Position numbers and translations under genes: made by a program. This document shows positions 45,346 to 55,887 of a DNA stretch of 64,000 bases, in pieces. This stretch comes from Tubulanus polymorphus (lineage: Eukaryota > Nemertea > Palaeonemertea > Tubulaniformes > Tubulanidae), in the NCBI RefSeq assembly GCF_964204645.1, contig NC_134026.1:16880650-16944649 (forward strand). The letters are read 5' to 3'. The first letter of the stretch is position 1; each line of letters opens with the position of its first letter. The notes below the pieces were generated by a model that saw nothing but the letters and a program-made list of their open reading frames with translations, was not told the origin of the DNA and ran no database searches.

Positions 45346-46132
45346 ACTAACTTTGCGTAAATTTTCGCCAATTTTCCGTGAGTGCTATACACAAATAGTC
45401 GGTTTTCCTCAATGATTTTGAGTGATTTGTGTAATAATGTGCTGAAATTGAAGAAAAACACAGTTTTATTGTTAAATCCTATCATGTATATTACATTTCA
45501 TTAACTATCGTTTTTGTATTTTGTAAGTAATGTTTGTAAGTAATATTGTACATAATATAAAATGTTACGAACAGCCTGTCAGCTTTATTTCAATACACGG
45601 ATAATTATCATTTGAACTTACTCATAGTATTTCTTTTCCTTCTGGAAACTTTCATCGTTGATTAGTGGCGATTCCAACTCTACATAAATAAAAAATATTT
45701 GTTTAAAATAGTGACTTTTATGTTGTTTTTCTGAAAGGATTAAAACAGACTACTTTCATTCAGCCCTCTTCAATAATAGGCTTTTTATGCTCAGTTAGGA
45801 AGCATCATAACCTACCTTTATCGTCATTGGCAGAAAATAGGTTGAATTGTTCTTTGTAATAATTTTTTTCTATCATTTGAAGCTCTATGAGGTCTTCCTC
45901 ATCGAATTCTGTGTCAGAAATTTCTGCATCGCTACAATAGCCTGCCGCCATTTTCTATTATAACCGGTAACTATCAACATACGGAAATTACCGAGTGTTG
46001 ACGGAGATTACCGAGTGAACATAACCTCGCACATATCGTATTATGTAATTAGCTCTTCCAAGTTACGGTGGCATCGCTGATACAATCAAAGACAGCTGAC
46101 TCGTTCATACTCCATTCACTCCCACCTCCCTG

Positions 46133-46369
46133 TTTGGAGTAAGGGCATTGCTTGAAAAATCTTTTTAATTTGTGTTTTTAAAGTTCCACAAGTTTATATT
46201 ATATTTTATCTTTTTTAAAGTATTATTTTGTAGTCAAATAAGACCAAAGATATACATTGGGTAACGGTCCACGTCCAAAAGTTTGTAGGGTACAGGTAGG
46301 CGTGGCAAGGAAATTATTTTATATTTTCAAAAAAAATATGTTTCACAATATGAAAAAAATATTCAAATA
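46133..46369. other. ATG10 intron sequence, no gene seen
   Basis: Starts with the right TTTGGAG target duplication. Nothing else is recognised. Confidence 0.5.
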
Positions 46370-46913
46370 AGGCCATCCCAAAATAATTGACTGTTTGCCG
46401 TAACACCGACTCAACTTTTCAGGATGAGTCGGTATGTAAGAAAAAAACAAATTTATCACCTTTTTATATGGAAACAATATCGCAAAAATCATCTACGTTG
46501 TGCACGGGAAATTTGTCTAATAGCGTAGATTTCGAGAATTATTCTAAAATTATAACTTCGTTCAGGGCGTCATCTTTGTGTTAAAAATGAAACAGTACAT
46601 TGAATATGTGCGCGGTTTTACGTTACCAGCTTTGATATAGTCACTATGAGAATGAATGGCAGCTTATTGGAACACTGCCAGTTTCCTGGAAAACTTAAAT
46701 TAGGCCACATTGACAAGGCATGTTTTCACATAATGCACACTTGAATTCAAACATATATAATACGTAGCTCATACGTAGGCAGGGGGTCGGTCGGCCGTTT
46801 TTATCAAAAATAAAATTTATTTCAATGAATCCCAGAAAAAAAGTTTTCACTCGGTACCTTTGAAGTCGGGTCGGTCGGGTTACGGCAAACAGACCATTAA
46901 TATGGGATGGCCT
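46370..46913. mobile_element. MITE with AGGCCATCCCA inverted ends
   Basis: 544 bp. The left end is AGGCCATCCCAAAATAATTG followed by ACTGTTTGCCGTAAC, and the right end is its near-perfect complement (GTTACGGCAAACAGACC, then TGGGATGGCCT). A GTCGG-rich subterminal part lies inside each end. No coding capacity and no clear target duplication, so the superfamily is not assigned. Confidence 0.8.
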
Positions 46914-49023
46914 AAAATTCATATGATGTCACATATCAGAGGGTGGCTGAATATTGGGTCATGGAAACCTCTTCCAATGTTGGCCGCGGAAGTTAAAATG
47001 CCGGTACAGAAGAAATCGGTTATTAGATCGTTTTAAATCCTGGAATTTACGGCTACAATATTCAGACCTCGACCTATACTTTTAGTTTGCTGTTTGCTGC
47101 TTAATATTTTCAGTTCACAAGAAATTACAATTTATTATAAATTCTATCAAACAGAAAACACAGCGCTCATCTTCTGCTACGATTATTCAGCCTATTTTCA
47201 TGTCAAACGTGCACGCGTTGCAGCATCACCTTGAGTAGTGTACTGTACGAGCTTGTGTGTGTGTCGTGTAGCATTCTGCGCGCACAGGTGGAGGCCTCAT
47301 GTAAGTGAATGTTTGCTTACAGTTCAATGTCGATCAAAACAATCACCGGGTATTAAAATGAAACAATACCTATGGCGGATGTGTGAAATAATTACATCCT
47401 CACCAGCAATGAGCATTTAAAATTCGCACGTATAGACACCTAGTCCAATGAAACGTACGCCATTCTATGGCTTTCCCATAATTATTTTAGTAGCGCCGGA
47501 ATTCCCCGTATATCCCAAAAACAGCCAATCCCATTCGCTCGTAGAGCCAACGCCCCCAAATCGAGGTCATTGCAATTTTATACGCGAGAGCTAAGAATTT
47601 TCCCGCCAAAAACAGTTTTTCGTAGAATTTTAACTCAGTTGACCATGTACATCAACGGAGGTTCGCCATGTCTTCAATGGCATCGATTATACGTTGTTTA
47701 AGTCGAGAACCAATGAAACAAATGCTCACATAAAAAAACGTACCGCGATTTTACTTGAATTGGCTCAATGCCAACCTCATATTGCTGACAAAGGTAAACC
47801 AAAAAATCAGATCCCCAAAAAGTGTCCCACCCGTTTTACTGACATTTTTTCGCGATAGTCAAATGCATTGGAAGCTTGATGGCATCAGCAAGTGAAAGCA
47901 AAAGCGAACCATAGGTTCGCTAAAAATTAACAATAGTTTCTAATGAATTTAAAAGCGAACCAAAGAATTCAACACCAGGCCGCAACAAGATGTAAGACTG
48001 AAATGTAAAATCTGTTCATCGGACCGAAGCAGCAGTCTACTTTCCTAATGCGCAGAGGATACATTGATCAATCTGCATCAGCATATCTTCCAGCAATGCA
48101 CCTGGCATCGCACCATACGGATACCCGCCCAAATCATAGTCACCGTGACAGGCTATCACCTCTATGTAGATCCTAGCATCATGAAGTTAAGCAAGCAAGA
48201 CACAGAGGTCCTCAAGACAATAGCCATGTGGAGGCAGGATCGTTGCGAGCAAGCCGCACCAAAAGCACGGATCGAATTCAATTACATAGTACCGGTACAC
48301 AATATTGGTCCACCTGTACAGTGTTTTTCATCTTCATATCGAAACAAACATTTTTTTGGTTAAGATAACCACTGGTGTGTGCGTAATCAATTTTAGTTCA
48401 AATATTTTCAAACCAAACCAATCTTTTTACGAATATATTATCTTTTATCTAAAGATTAAGGGCTTTGTTGATTTAGGCGAGCTACACGTGTTACTAAAAC
48501 TAGGGCGCTATCATCACAGCTCCGCAATAAAGTAAAGGTATAAATATTTGCAAACTACACCGCACATCAACGTGGAATTTTCAGCACAGTACAAGTTGCT
48601 TATTATCATCTTTCTCTGAACTTAAGTTGAGTAAATTGGATGCCAATGATTAATTTCGTATAGTTCTTTAGTATTAGTCACGTGCTACATAATAAACCAG
48701 TTTTCTGAACACAAATCCTAGCTGCTTACGCGCATAGGAAGTGCAGGTTTTATGTCCTTGTCCAGGCCTCATTTCAAAACCATTTATACGTTGTTAAAAT
48801 TTCATCAAAAATGTTTCTAGGCCTATGATTCAACCATTTGCAGTACACCTCAACAGGAATGAATAACTTTTTTTAGAAAGGCCGATCACTGCAGCCATAT
48901 TGGTGCGCAGAGTGAAGGGATATCCTGATATCAAGCCCAGGCTGGAAAAATTATTATTTTACAGAAGCTATTTTTTCCCCAATTTCTTCTTTCAGAAATT
49001 AATTCATTTTTTCTTTCAACAAA
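46914..49023. other. ATG10 intron sequence, no recognised gene
   Basis: A 99-residue plus frame at 48064-48363 (KLSKQDTEVLKTIAMWRQDR and similar) is the most protein-like piece, but it has no family match that I can name. Nothing else is seen. Confidence 0.4.
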
Positions 49024-50778
49024 CTCCCCTTACAAAAAATTCACAAATGTTATGTTTGTGAAAAACACACATCACGTGTGTGAAAGGTGTGAAAGACAAA
49101 AAAATACATGTGATCCCAGCCATGTGATCTGTGTTGTGGAGCACATCACATGTGTGAATAGTACATGATCACATGTGGGATTCTGACATACATGTGTGAT
49201 TTAGTGTTATTCACACATGGCTCAACAACACAGATCACATGTGTGACCGCTCAGTAGGGATCACACATAGAATAACACATGTGATTAACATCAGTTAGTC
49301 CAATCTGCAATACGTGTGATTGTACATGTGATCACTTTGGAAATTAGTCCAATCTGCAATACGTGTGATTGTACATGTGATCACTTTGGAAACGAACTAT
49401 TCCCATGTTGGTCCAAATTCTGGTCATCTTCATTTTTCCGGAATACATTTTGGAATAAGAATATTACCATAACTGTACTCATTATTTCAACATAAAACAT
49501 GTGGTTCTATCGATTTGTATACCGCACCGTATTGTGCAAGTACAAATGTCCATTCAACCTATAGAGTTTGTATTTTCATTAAAAGAAAAGACAAGGTTAT
49601 TATATGTTTTTGCATTTGCAAAAAAAAAATAAAAATATTCAAAAAGGACTTCGAAAAATTATCAGGTATTTACGGGATTCGAACCGTTTTCGATGGCTAG
49701 CAAAAAACTGGGAATGAGCATGCAGGCATGCACGGGGCCATTCGCAATTATTTCCAGTCGTTGCTGTTTTTAATCAGTTTTCATGGTTAATATCTTAGTT
49801 CGAACAGTCTGATGTTTGGATTCAATCTCCAAGGCATGTATTATTATGTTCCATCAAATATTTATAGTCGACGATATTAATTGAATGTACTGTAATCGAT
49901 AAAATCTGTGGCGTGTACCGAATCAATTAAATCAAATTCATGCAAACTTTGTTTCATTCATGATTGATGAATTGTATTTTAAGTATTTTATGATTGATGC
50001 ATTGCAAAGTACAACATGTCCATTCCTAGCTTTTTCAAAGGTTAAATAATAAATAGGCCTAGATTACACCATGAACTCTTTTTAAATCACAATCTGTCCA
50101 GTCGTGAAAAAGAGGCTCGTTTGCATACTACTATTTACTTCTAATGATTTCTTAACATTGAACTGAATGATCAGCTGGTATTGCACGGTACCGGTATTTG
50201 CCAATTCTTTCTACATTTGAATTAATTACTTACCAATGAAAATGAAATTTTCGATTATTAAGTCAGTACATTTCCTCATGTTTACATATAGTGAAAAATG
50301 AAACGTATACTTTCAGCCAGAACAAATTACTGAAAATGAGGTTTTCAGTCCAGTTATGACATAGAGTCTTTGCTTTTTAAAACAGATATTTTTCAATCAG
50401 ATTTTCGCAAAAAAGCTCATATAAATTTTAACTAGGCCCTCTTTCAAAATTCAGCTTCATAGGGGTTGGAGAATAGATAATGCTCTAATCAATGATTTGA
50501 ATATGTGCTCAGTTGCACAGTCAAAGAGCCTTTACTCTGGAAACCATGTCATTTAAATTCGCTCCATTTGTATAGTAATAGGCTCAGCCTACGGCTGGCC
50601 TAAAAATCACACGCGTGATACAGCCCTAAATGTGAATCACATGTGTGATTCGCATGTGTAAAAATGGGACAAAATCACACGTGTGATTCACATACAGGGC
50701 TGTATCACACGTGTGACATTAAAATCACACGTGTGATAGAGCCCTGAATGCGAATCACATGTGTGATTGTAAGGGGAG
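49024..50778. mobile_element. Palindrome-rich non-autonomous element
   Basis: Inverted ends CTCCCCTTACAA (49024-49035) and TTGTAAGGGGAG (50767-50778). Both subterminal zones (49050-49392 and 50605-50775) are packed with near-palindromes of the type ATCACACGTGTGAT or ATCACATGTGTGAT, in both orientations. 49295-49392 is an exact 49-bp tandem pair. The middle (49400-50600) is ordinary DNA without a gene. Confidence 0.65.
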
Positions 50779-50865
50779 AGGGCAACAAATTTTGGACAGA
50801 CTGAGCAAGTAACATAGCTAACTTGAGTCAAATAACAGAGAAAACTGGGAAAATGAACTGCAACA

Positions 50866-52150
50866 ACTAGGGGTCCAGGGACACCATGCCCACTTGGGAG
50901 ATGGTTTCAAATGCTCAACAATCTAACAATTTCAACATTCAACACCCCCTGGTGACCATTTACAAAATCCAATGACCTTGAAACTCACCACAATCATAGA
51001 ACCTGTCAGCAGCTACGATTTTGTAATTGATTGTGATAACAAAATATGCCTCGTTACCAATTTAATATGGAAATACTAAGTCATTCTACTATTCAACGCC
51101 CCCTGGTGACCATATTCAAAACCCAATGACCTCGAAACTCACCACAATCATAGAACATGTCATGAACTACAACTTTGCAATTGATCATGGTAACAAAATA
51201 TGCCTAGGTACCAATATAATAAGGAAATACTAAGTTATTCTACTATTCAACGCCCCCTGGTGACCATATAGATAAACTTATGTCCTTAAAACTCGCAACA
51301 ATCATAGATGATGTCATGAGCTACAACTTTGCAATTGATTGTGGTTACAAAATATGCATAGGTACGAATATAATAAAGAAATGCTAAGATATTGTATTAT
51401 TCAACGCCCCCTGGTGGCCATATACAAAATCCAATTACCATGAAACTCACCACAATCATAGAACACGTTATGAGCTACAACTTTCTAATTGATTGTGGTA
51501 GCAAAATATGCTTAGGTATCAATGTTATGTGGAAAAACTTTTTCCCACTTACGAATGAGTACTGGTGACACCAAGATGGCCGCCAATTGCGTCATAATTG
51601 GCAGATGAAAAATACCTGTCTCAGGTATAAAACATCCCTTTCCAAAGAGTACCCATCACAAATTGCAATGAGAAATGATAAACCAGTAGGAAGCTACAGG
51701 ACTCAGAATTTGGGCCAAAATTAACATTTTTGGGCACTAAAAAGGTCATAGGACGGCCATCTTGAGTCCGATCGACCCAATTTTTGTTATGTTGATGGGC
51801 CCTGGGGAGATTCACATATATCCGAAAGATCAAGGTAATTGATCTAAGCGTCTTCAAAATTTCCCTCAAAAAGTTCAAAAATGTGTAAAAAGTGCTGATT
51901 TTGGCGAACAACAATGGCTGCCAGTCGGCCATCTTGATTCTGACAGGGGCAGTTTTTGGGCTGAAGATGTGTCTAGGGTAGATACATGTGTAAGCCAAAT
52001 ATCAAGACGTTACCTTGAAGCGTCTTCAAAACTTCCCAAAATAACTGGATTCCGTCTACGGACGCACGGACGGACGAACGGACCGACGGACGACGGACGA
52101 AAAGTGAACGCAATAGCCCGCTGGGACTAAAGTCCCAAGTGGGCTAAAAA
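50866..52150 (+). repeat. Repeat family A, copy 3
   Basis: Complete, from ACTAGGGGTCCAGGGACACC to CTGGGACTAAAGTCCCAAGT followed by GGGCTAAAAA. Four internal units. A 125-residue minus frame (51621-51998) is partly shared with copy 5 because the copies are similar; copies 1 and 2 do not keep it. Confidence 0.85.
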
Positions 52151-52453
52151 ATGCCTAGGTACCGACATAATATGGAAATAATGAGTTATTCCGCTATTCA
52201 ATGAATGGACAAAATGTGAATGCAAGTCCAAAGGAGTCCAAAAGTAGGCTAAAAATCAGAGGAAAAACAACAGGATGTTCTGCCGAAATAGTCTGAAAAC
52301 GAACTGACAAAAAGTGAATGCAATAGCCCGCTGGGACTAAAGTCCAAAGTGGGCTAAAAATTAGAGGAAAAACAACAGGAGCAGAGCCTTAATCTTAAAC
52401 ATTCAAGGCCAATGATTTGCACTTGATTTCAAGTTAAGGATCATTCTACCAAC
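52151..52453. repeat. Extra family A fragments, then ATG10 intron
   Basis: 52151-52200 repeats an internal-unit fragment (ATGCCTAGGTACC). 52300-52360 repeats the terminal CAATAGCCCGCTGGGACTAA hairpin end. These are partial, rearranged copies next to copy 3. Confidence 0.65.
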
Positions 52454-52709
52454 CTGAGTAATAAATATTGAAGTATAGTACAGGTACTGAGTAACTATTG
52501 CTGAAAAGTACATGATATTCGTATGTCAAAAGTTCAGAATCCTTGGACTCTGATGATGTCAATTCCGCAGTGTCCTTCACATCTAAGTCAAAGTATGAAT
52601 CCTTTCTGCCAGCTTTGGAAGTCAGCTGCTTGTCACTTTCAAATGTAGATTTCTCCTTAGTTGTACATTCACTAACATATCTTAATGATATGTATGACTG
52701 GAAATAACC
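52454..52709 (-). CDS. ATG10: ATG10 exon (N-terminal half of the E2 fold)
   Basis: A 256-bp minus-strand exon between a TTTATTTTCAG acceptor (just above 52709) and a GTTGGT donor (52448-52453). It begins in phase 0 with GYFQSYISLRYV, has an acidic Ser-rich middle (DLDVKDTAELTSSESKDSE), and ends TYEYHVLFSNSYSVPVLYFN. The block YEYHVLYS.SY.VPVLYF is the most conserved part of ATG10. The final G combines with AT of the exon at 29707 to give Asp, as expected for the family's DG. The intron to that exon is about 22.7 kb. The upstream N-terminal exon was not found. Confidence 0.9.
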
Positions 52710-53363
52710 CTGAAAATAAAAGGCCATATGTGCTATTAAAAAAATTCAATAAAACTTGTACATAATCACATGTCAAGCTTTGAGGAAAACTTGATCAATC
52801 GAGTAGAGGTCCTTGGATGCCATTCCCAATTGGGAATTTGTCTGACCACTTATAATCAGTCCATGGTTAACAAAGAACCTATAGAAATCAATGACGTTGT
52901 AAGTTGATGCAATGGCAGAGCATGCCATGATCTTTGCAAATTATTTTTTTGCTTATGAAATACAGTTGACTACGCTTATATCCGAGGCTTATATCTGCCG
53001 GGACTGGCAAAACCCATACAATATAAGTCTAATAGGGCATAAGGATGTGATAGAGCAAAAAAACTTCAACATGGTATTATGATTCAAGCGGCAGCTAATT
53101 TCTCTTCGCACCAAGTTAATTTTTGGAGGTAAAAAATATACCAAAAATAAGCTTTCCTTTGACGGAATTTGCTTTTAGTTTGTATATCATTGTCAAACAA
53201 GCTATGTAGGATTGATACAGAATGTTTTATTGCGGTCTAATTTCTTAATTCTTTAACAATTTCATCAAAAACCCCAACTTGAATTCCGCTTTACTTGATG
53301 GTTTTATTCTGGTCCCAATGAATTCGAGTTGAGCAGAGTCTACTGTATTTAACAGCCTTGTCA
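52710..53363. other. ATG10 intron, no gene seen
   Basis: Upstream of the exon on the minus strand. No repeat or frame recognised. Confidence 0.5.
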
Positions 53364-53480
53364 TTAGGGCTTTCTGTTATTTCACAGAAAACCCTATTGA
53401 TATCCGCGTGATTATTATTAGGGTTTCTGCTGCTTTGGCAGAAACCCTATTGGATTCCTCCTGATTATTATTTTAACATA
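53364..53480. repeat. Hairpin repeats ending in (ATT)n
   Basis: Two consecutive units: AGGGCTTTCTGTTATTTCAC then AGAAAACCCTATTGATATCC, and AGGGTTTCTGCTGCTTTGGC then AGAAACCCTATTGGATTCC. Each is a hairpin with arms (A)GGGTTTTCTG / CAGAAAACCCT followed by GTGATTATTATT or CTGATTATTATT. Confidence 0.75.
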
Positions 53481-54721
53481 TTTTCCACTAAATTTCGTCA
53501 CAAAAAAATCATCTATTAGATTTGACTAGTAACAACTTTGAAACGAAATGTTAAACTCTGATAATAATATAACAGTCTCTTGCTGCGCGTAGTTTCTATG
53601 GATGTACTTCCTATTTTAAACTTGAAGTTACTTAAAGATAACACCGGTGGAAATAGCAATCATCAATCATGGCGCGCATACTGACGTACTGGCGCGAATT
53701 TGAAAGTTTGTGACGTCATTTCATAAATTAAAAAAGAAGGAAGGCTCCGAGAATATCCAAATCACAGGTTACTGTGAATAACTGGGGTTCGACCATTCAC
53801 AAGTTAAAAATGTACTTCCTTGTTTATGATGTAAGTTTATTCATACTGTTATTAAAAGCAGTTCCTTTTAAACATTCTATAATAGTTTAGTTTTGTTTGT
53901 GGATATCAATACTTCGAATAATCAACAGCGGTTTATTTATTTATTGTACCGGTTCGCGTTTTCTTAATTGAATTGAATTGGTCCGGTCCAAAAGGCGGGT
54001 CATACTAGTTAGCGTCAGAAAATGTCAGCGTCGGTGATACCTTGTTATCGTCGATATTAAACGGTCTAAAGTCAGTTTATACATCATAAATTGGAGGTCC
54101 CTTGTACATGTACATCACATCGTGACGAAGCGGCGATGGTAATGTCATAGAAGAACAAAGTCAGTTGAAAATACCTACCCACTGCACCGATAAAGAATGA
54201 TTGCTAGCCAGAGACCAGTGACAGTCAGTAATGGGGAGTGATGGTACCGTTCGTGATTATGTTTTTATAATGGTCATTGGACGTCATTTTCATATGTGAA
54301 TTGTAGTCCCCATCTGATCGCTTGACTTGTCAGACTGACTTGTCACTCCTCTACTAATAGTAACACTAAGGCCTTCCCTCCTGCATAGTTTACCCTATAG
54401 GCCAGATTTGTGCTTTGGGCCAAATTCGGTTTTCTTATCTAGTCGACTTTTTGTCGGAACTATAACCGAATATGCGCTTAAACTATCACTAGGGAATGGT
54501 AAAAACACCGTAGCTTCGTTCTTCTCGATGTTATTTCCCCCAAAACCTGGCGCATTAGTACTTTGCGCGTAGTAGCACATGCGCGTATAGCACATGTGGG
54601 TCAACATATCCATGTTGTGAGTTGACCCCTAGGTGGCACTCTTTAAAAAAAACGGAATGTAGTGAACTGATTTCGGGTGAAATCTTTGCTCGCATCCCTG
54701 AACGACATTCTATCCAGAAAG
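53481..54721. other. Non-coding stretch, no gene seen
   Basis: No protein-like frame with family features on either strand. Confidence 0.45.
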
Positions 54722-54757
54722 GCAGAAACCCGTTATCGCTGCTTGCAGCTATATTTA
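54722..54757. repeat. Short GCTGC hairpin repeat, copy 2
   Basis: CAGAAACCCGTTATCGCTGC followed by TTGCAGCTATATTT. It is fused directly to the hairpin repeat array that follows. Confidence 0.6.
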
Positions 54758-54872
54758 GGGTTTTCTGTTATTTCACAGAAAACCCTATTGATATCCGCGT
54801 GATTATTAGGGTTTTCTGTTATTTCACAGAAAACCCTATTGATATCCGCGTGATTATTATTATTATTATTTT
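54758..54872. repeat. Two identical hairpin repeat units plus (ATT)n
   Basis: AGGGTTTTCTGTTATTTCAC with AGAAAACCCTATTGATATCC and GCGTGATTATT, repeated twice with period about 50 bp, then (ATT)5. Same family as 53364-53480. Confidence 0.8.
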
Positions 54873-55887
54873 CTTCCACACTATTTTAACCAAAAGAACA
54901 TAGGCTTTGTTACCTTACCGCTGTTTCATATACAATCCATATAATATCGTTCAGCTCACTGAGATCTACAAATAGCCCGCGTGTTTTTTCACGAATCATC
55001 GTTACAAAAGCGCTGTCGGGCTGTAAACATCGAAAATTTAGCCCCATTCAATGGGGCGACATGTTTTTCGAGTCGTCATCCCGAAATCAACCCGCAGGCC
55101 GACTGTCACTTCGATTATCAATCCAAGTATAAATGAACTAATTTATAGCCGCAGACTTCACATTCAGTCGCGGTCTTCAAACAGTGATTTTAACAATAGC
55201 CCATTTTCCTCATCAAATCATATTACCGATACACTGGAAATTTACTACTTTAGATTTTAAAAGCACCTTCGAGCCGTAAACATCGACGAATCGACGTGTT
55301 ACTGCATTGTCGTTCCGGGGATGAGCTGCGAGTTTCTCCTCATCATGAGAATCAAATTGAGTACAAATTAATTTATTACTACCAGTGATTTGGCTACGGG
55401 TTTCAAGCAGTTAGTTTAACAATACCTATTTTTCTTTACCGAATTAACCGTGTATTTACTAAGATAAATCTTTAGTGTACCGGGGAATCATAGGCCTAAA
55501 CTAAACAGGCCGAAGAGATATGGCGGAGAAAAGCTGTTATGTCGACGAGGTATCAAAATAAAAGAATATATTACTTTATTCGGCCGCGGGCTTCAACCAT
55601 TTATCAATACTCTATATTTCCTACAGTACATACCGATCATTGTCAAATGCACAAGGTATTTACTAAATACAAGTATATAACACACTCCTATCCGTATCCT
55701 GGACTCACACTTAACATTCGGAGTAAGCGTTCGCTGTGGGGGAAAGGAGATCGTTCGCTGTGTCGCTTGAAGTGTTATCGAGTTTTACGCGACCTTAAGG
55801 CTTTAGTATGGTGGCTGATAAGATAAAAAACACGAATATGCAAATGAGGGCGACATTACGACAAAACTAAAATAACGCGAGAAAACA
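54873..55887. other. Non-coding stretch, no gene seen
   Basis: No convincing coding frame or known repeat before the satellite. Confidence 0.45.

Larger units (their letters stand above)
35191..45346 (-). mobile_element. DIRS retroelement 2, inserted in an exon of the two-gene transposon
   Basis: Gag, RT/RNase H and tyrosine recombinase lie in order on the minus strand. Inverted terminal repeats are at about 35209-35345 and 45217-45345 (shared GAGAACCCGTATA.TGGCGCC, GGAGATCCACCATCTTTTTA). An internal complementary region at 35399-35500 joins the complements of both outer ends, setting the limits near 35191 and 45346. Unlike DIRS 1 its RT frame is intact with YLDD. It is interrupted by the LINE at 36904-40305 and carries a 679-bp tandem duplication. 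Confidence 0.9.
34312..45953 (-). pseudogene. Second gene of the two-gene transposon, split by DIRS 2
   Basis: Exon 1 (ATG at 45951-45953) encodes an acidic leader, MAAGYCSDAEISDTEFDEED, to a GTAGGT donor near 45827. Exon 2 (about 45640-45681) ends at a GTAAGT donor. Exon 3 begins after TTTCAG near 45457 and reads to KLAKIYAK at 45347, where DIRS 2 is inserted. The frame resumes at 35190 as LVLNEIDSVF with no loss or duplication. A frame slip near 35035 leads to the frame at 34312-35031 (239 residues). That frame has ALRYAAGYIPHALIKYY, FWIKAVDRGGL and a final KGEKSLRKVL. I recall similar proteins (ALRYAAGYV..., DRGGL, KSLRR.L) as uncharacterised transposon-associated proteins in marine animals. 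Function unknown; perhaps an accessory DNA-binding or transposition factor. It converges on the plus gene with an 80-bp gap. Confidence 0.65.
31790..46132. mobile_element. Two-gene DNA transposon (P-element-like), carrying nested insertions
   Basis: 37-bp perfect inverted ends (31790-31826 and 46096-46132, starting CAGGGAGGTGGGAGTG) are directly flanked by the 7-bp duplication TTTGGAG (31783-31789 and 46133-46139). Without the 10.2-kb DIRS inside it, the element is about 4.2 kb. It has two convergent genes: plus (32498-34231) with a P-transposase-like C-terminus, and minus (45953 down to 34312), a conserved protein of unknown function. P elements usually make 8-bp duplications, so the superfamily is tentative. 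It lies inside an ATG10 intron. Confidence 0.85.

Noticed and set aside
48064-48363. 99-residue plus frame as a host exon
   Set aside because: No splice sites in matching phase and no recognised family.
51621-51998. 125-residue minus frame shared with 63707-63919
   Set aside because: It lies in repeat family A and is shared only because the copies are similar. Copies 1 and 2 interrupt it, so there is no sign of selection for protein.
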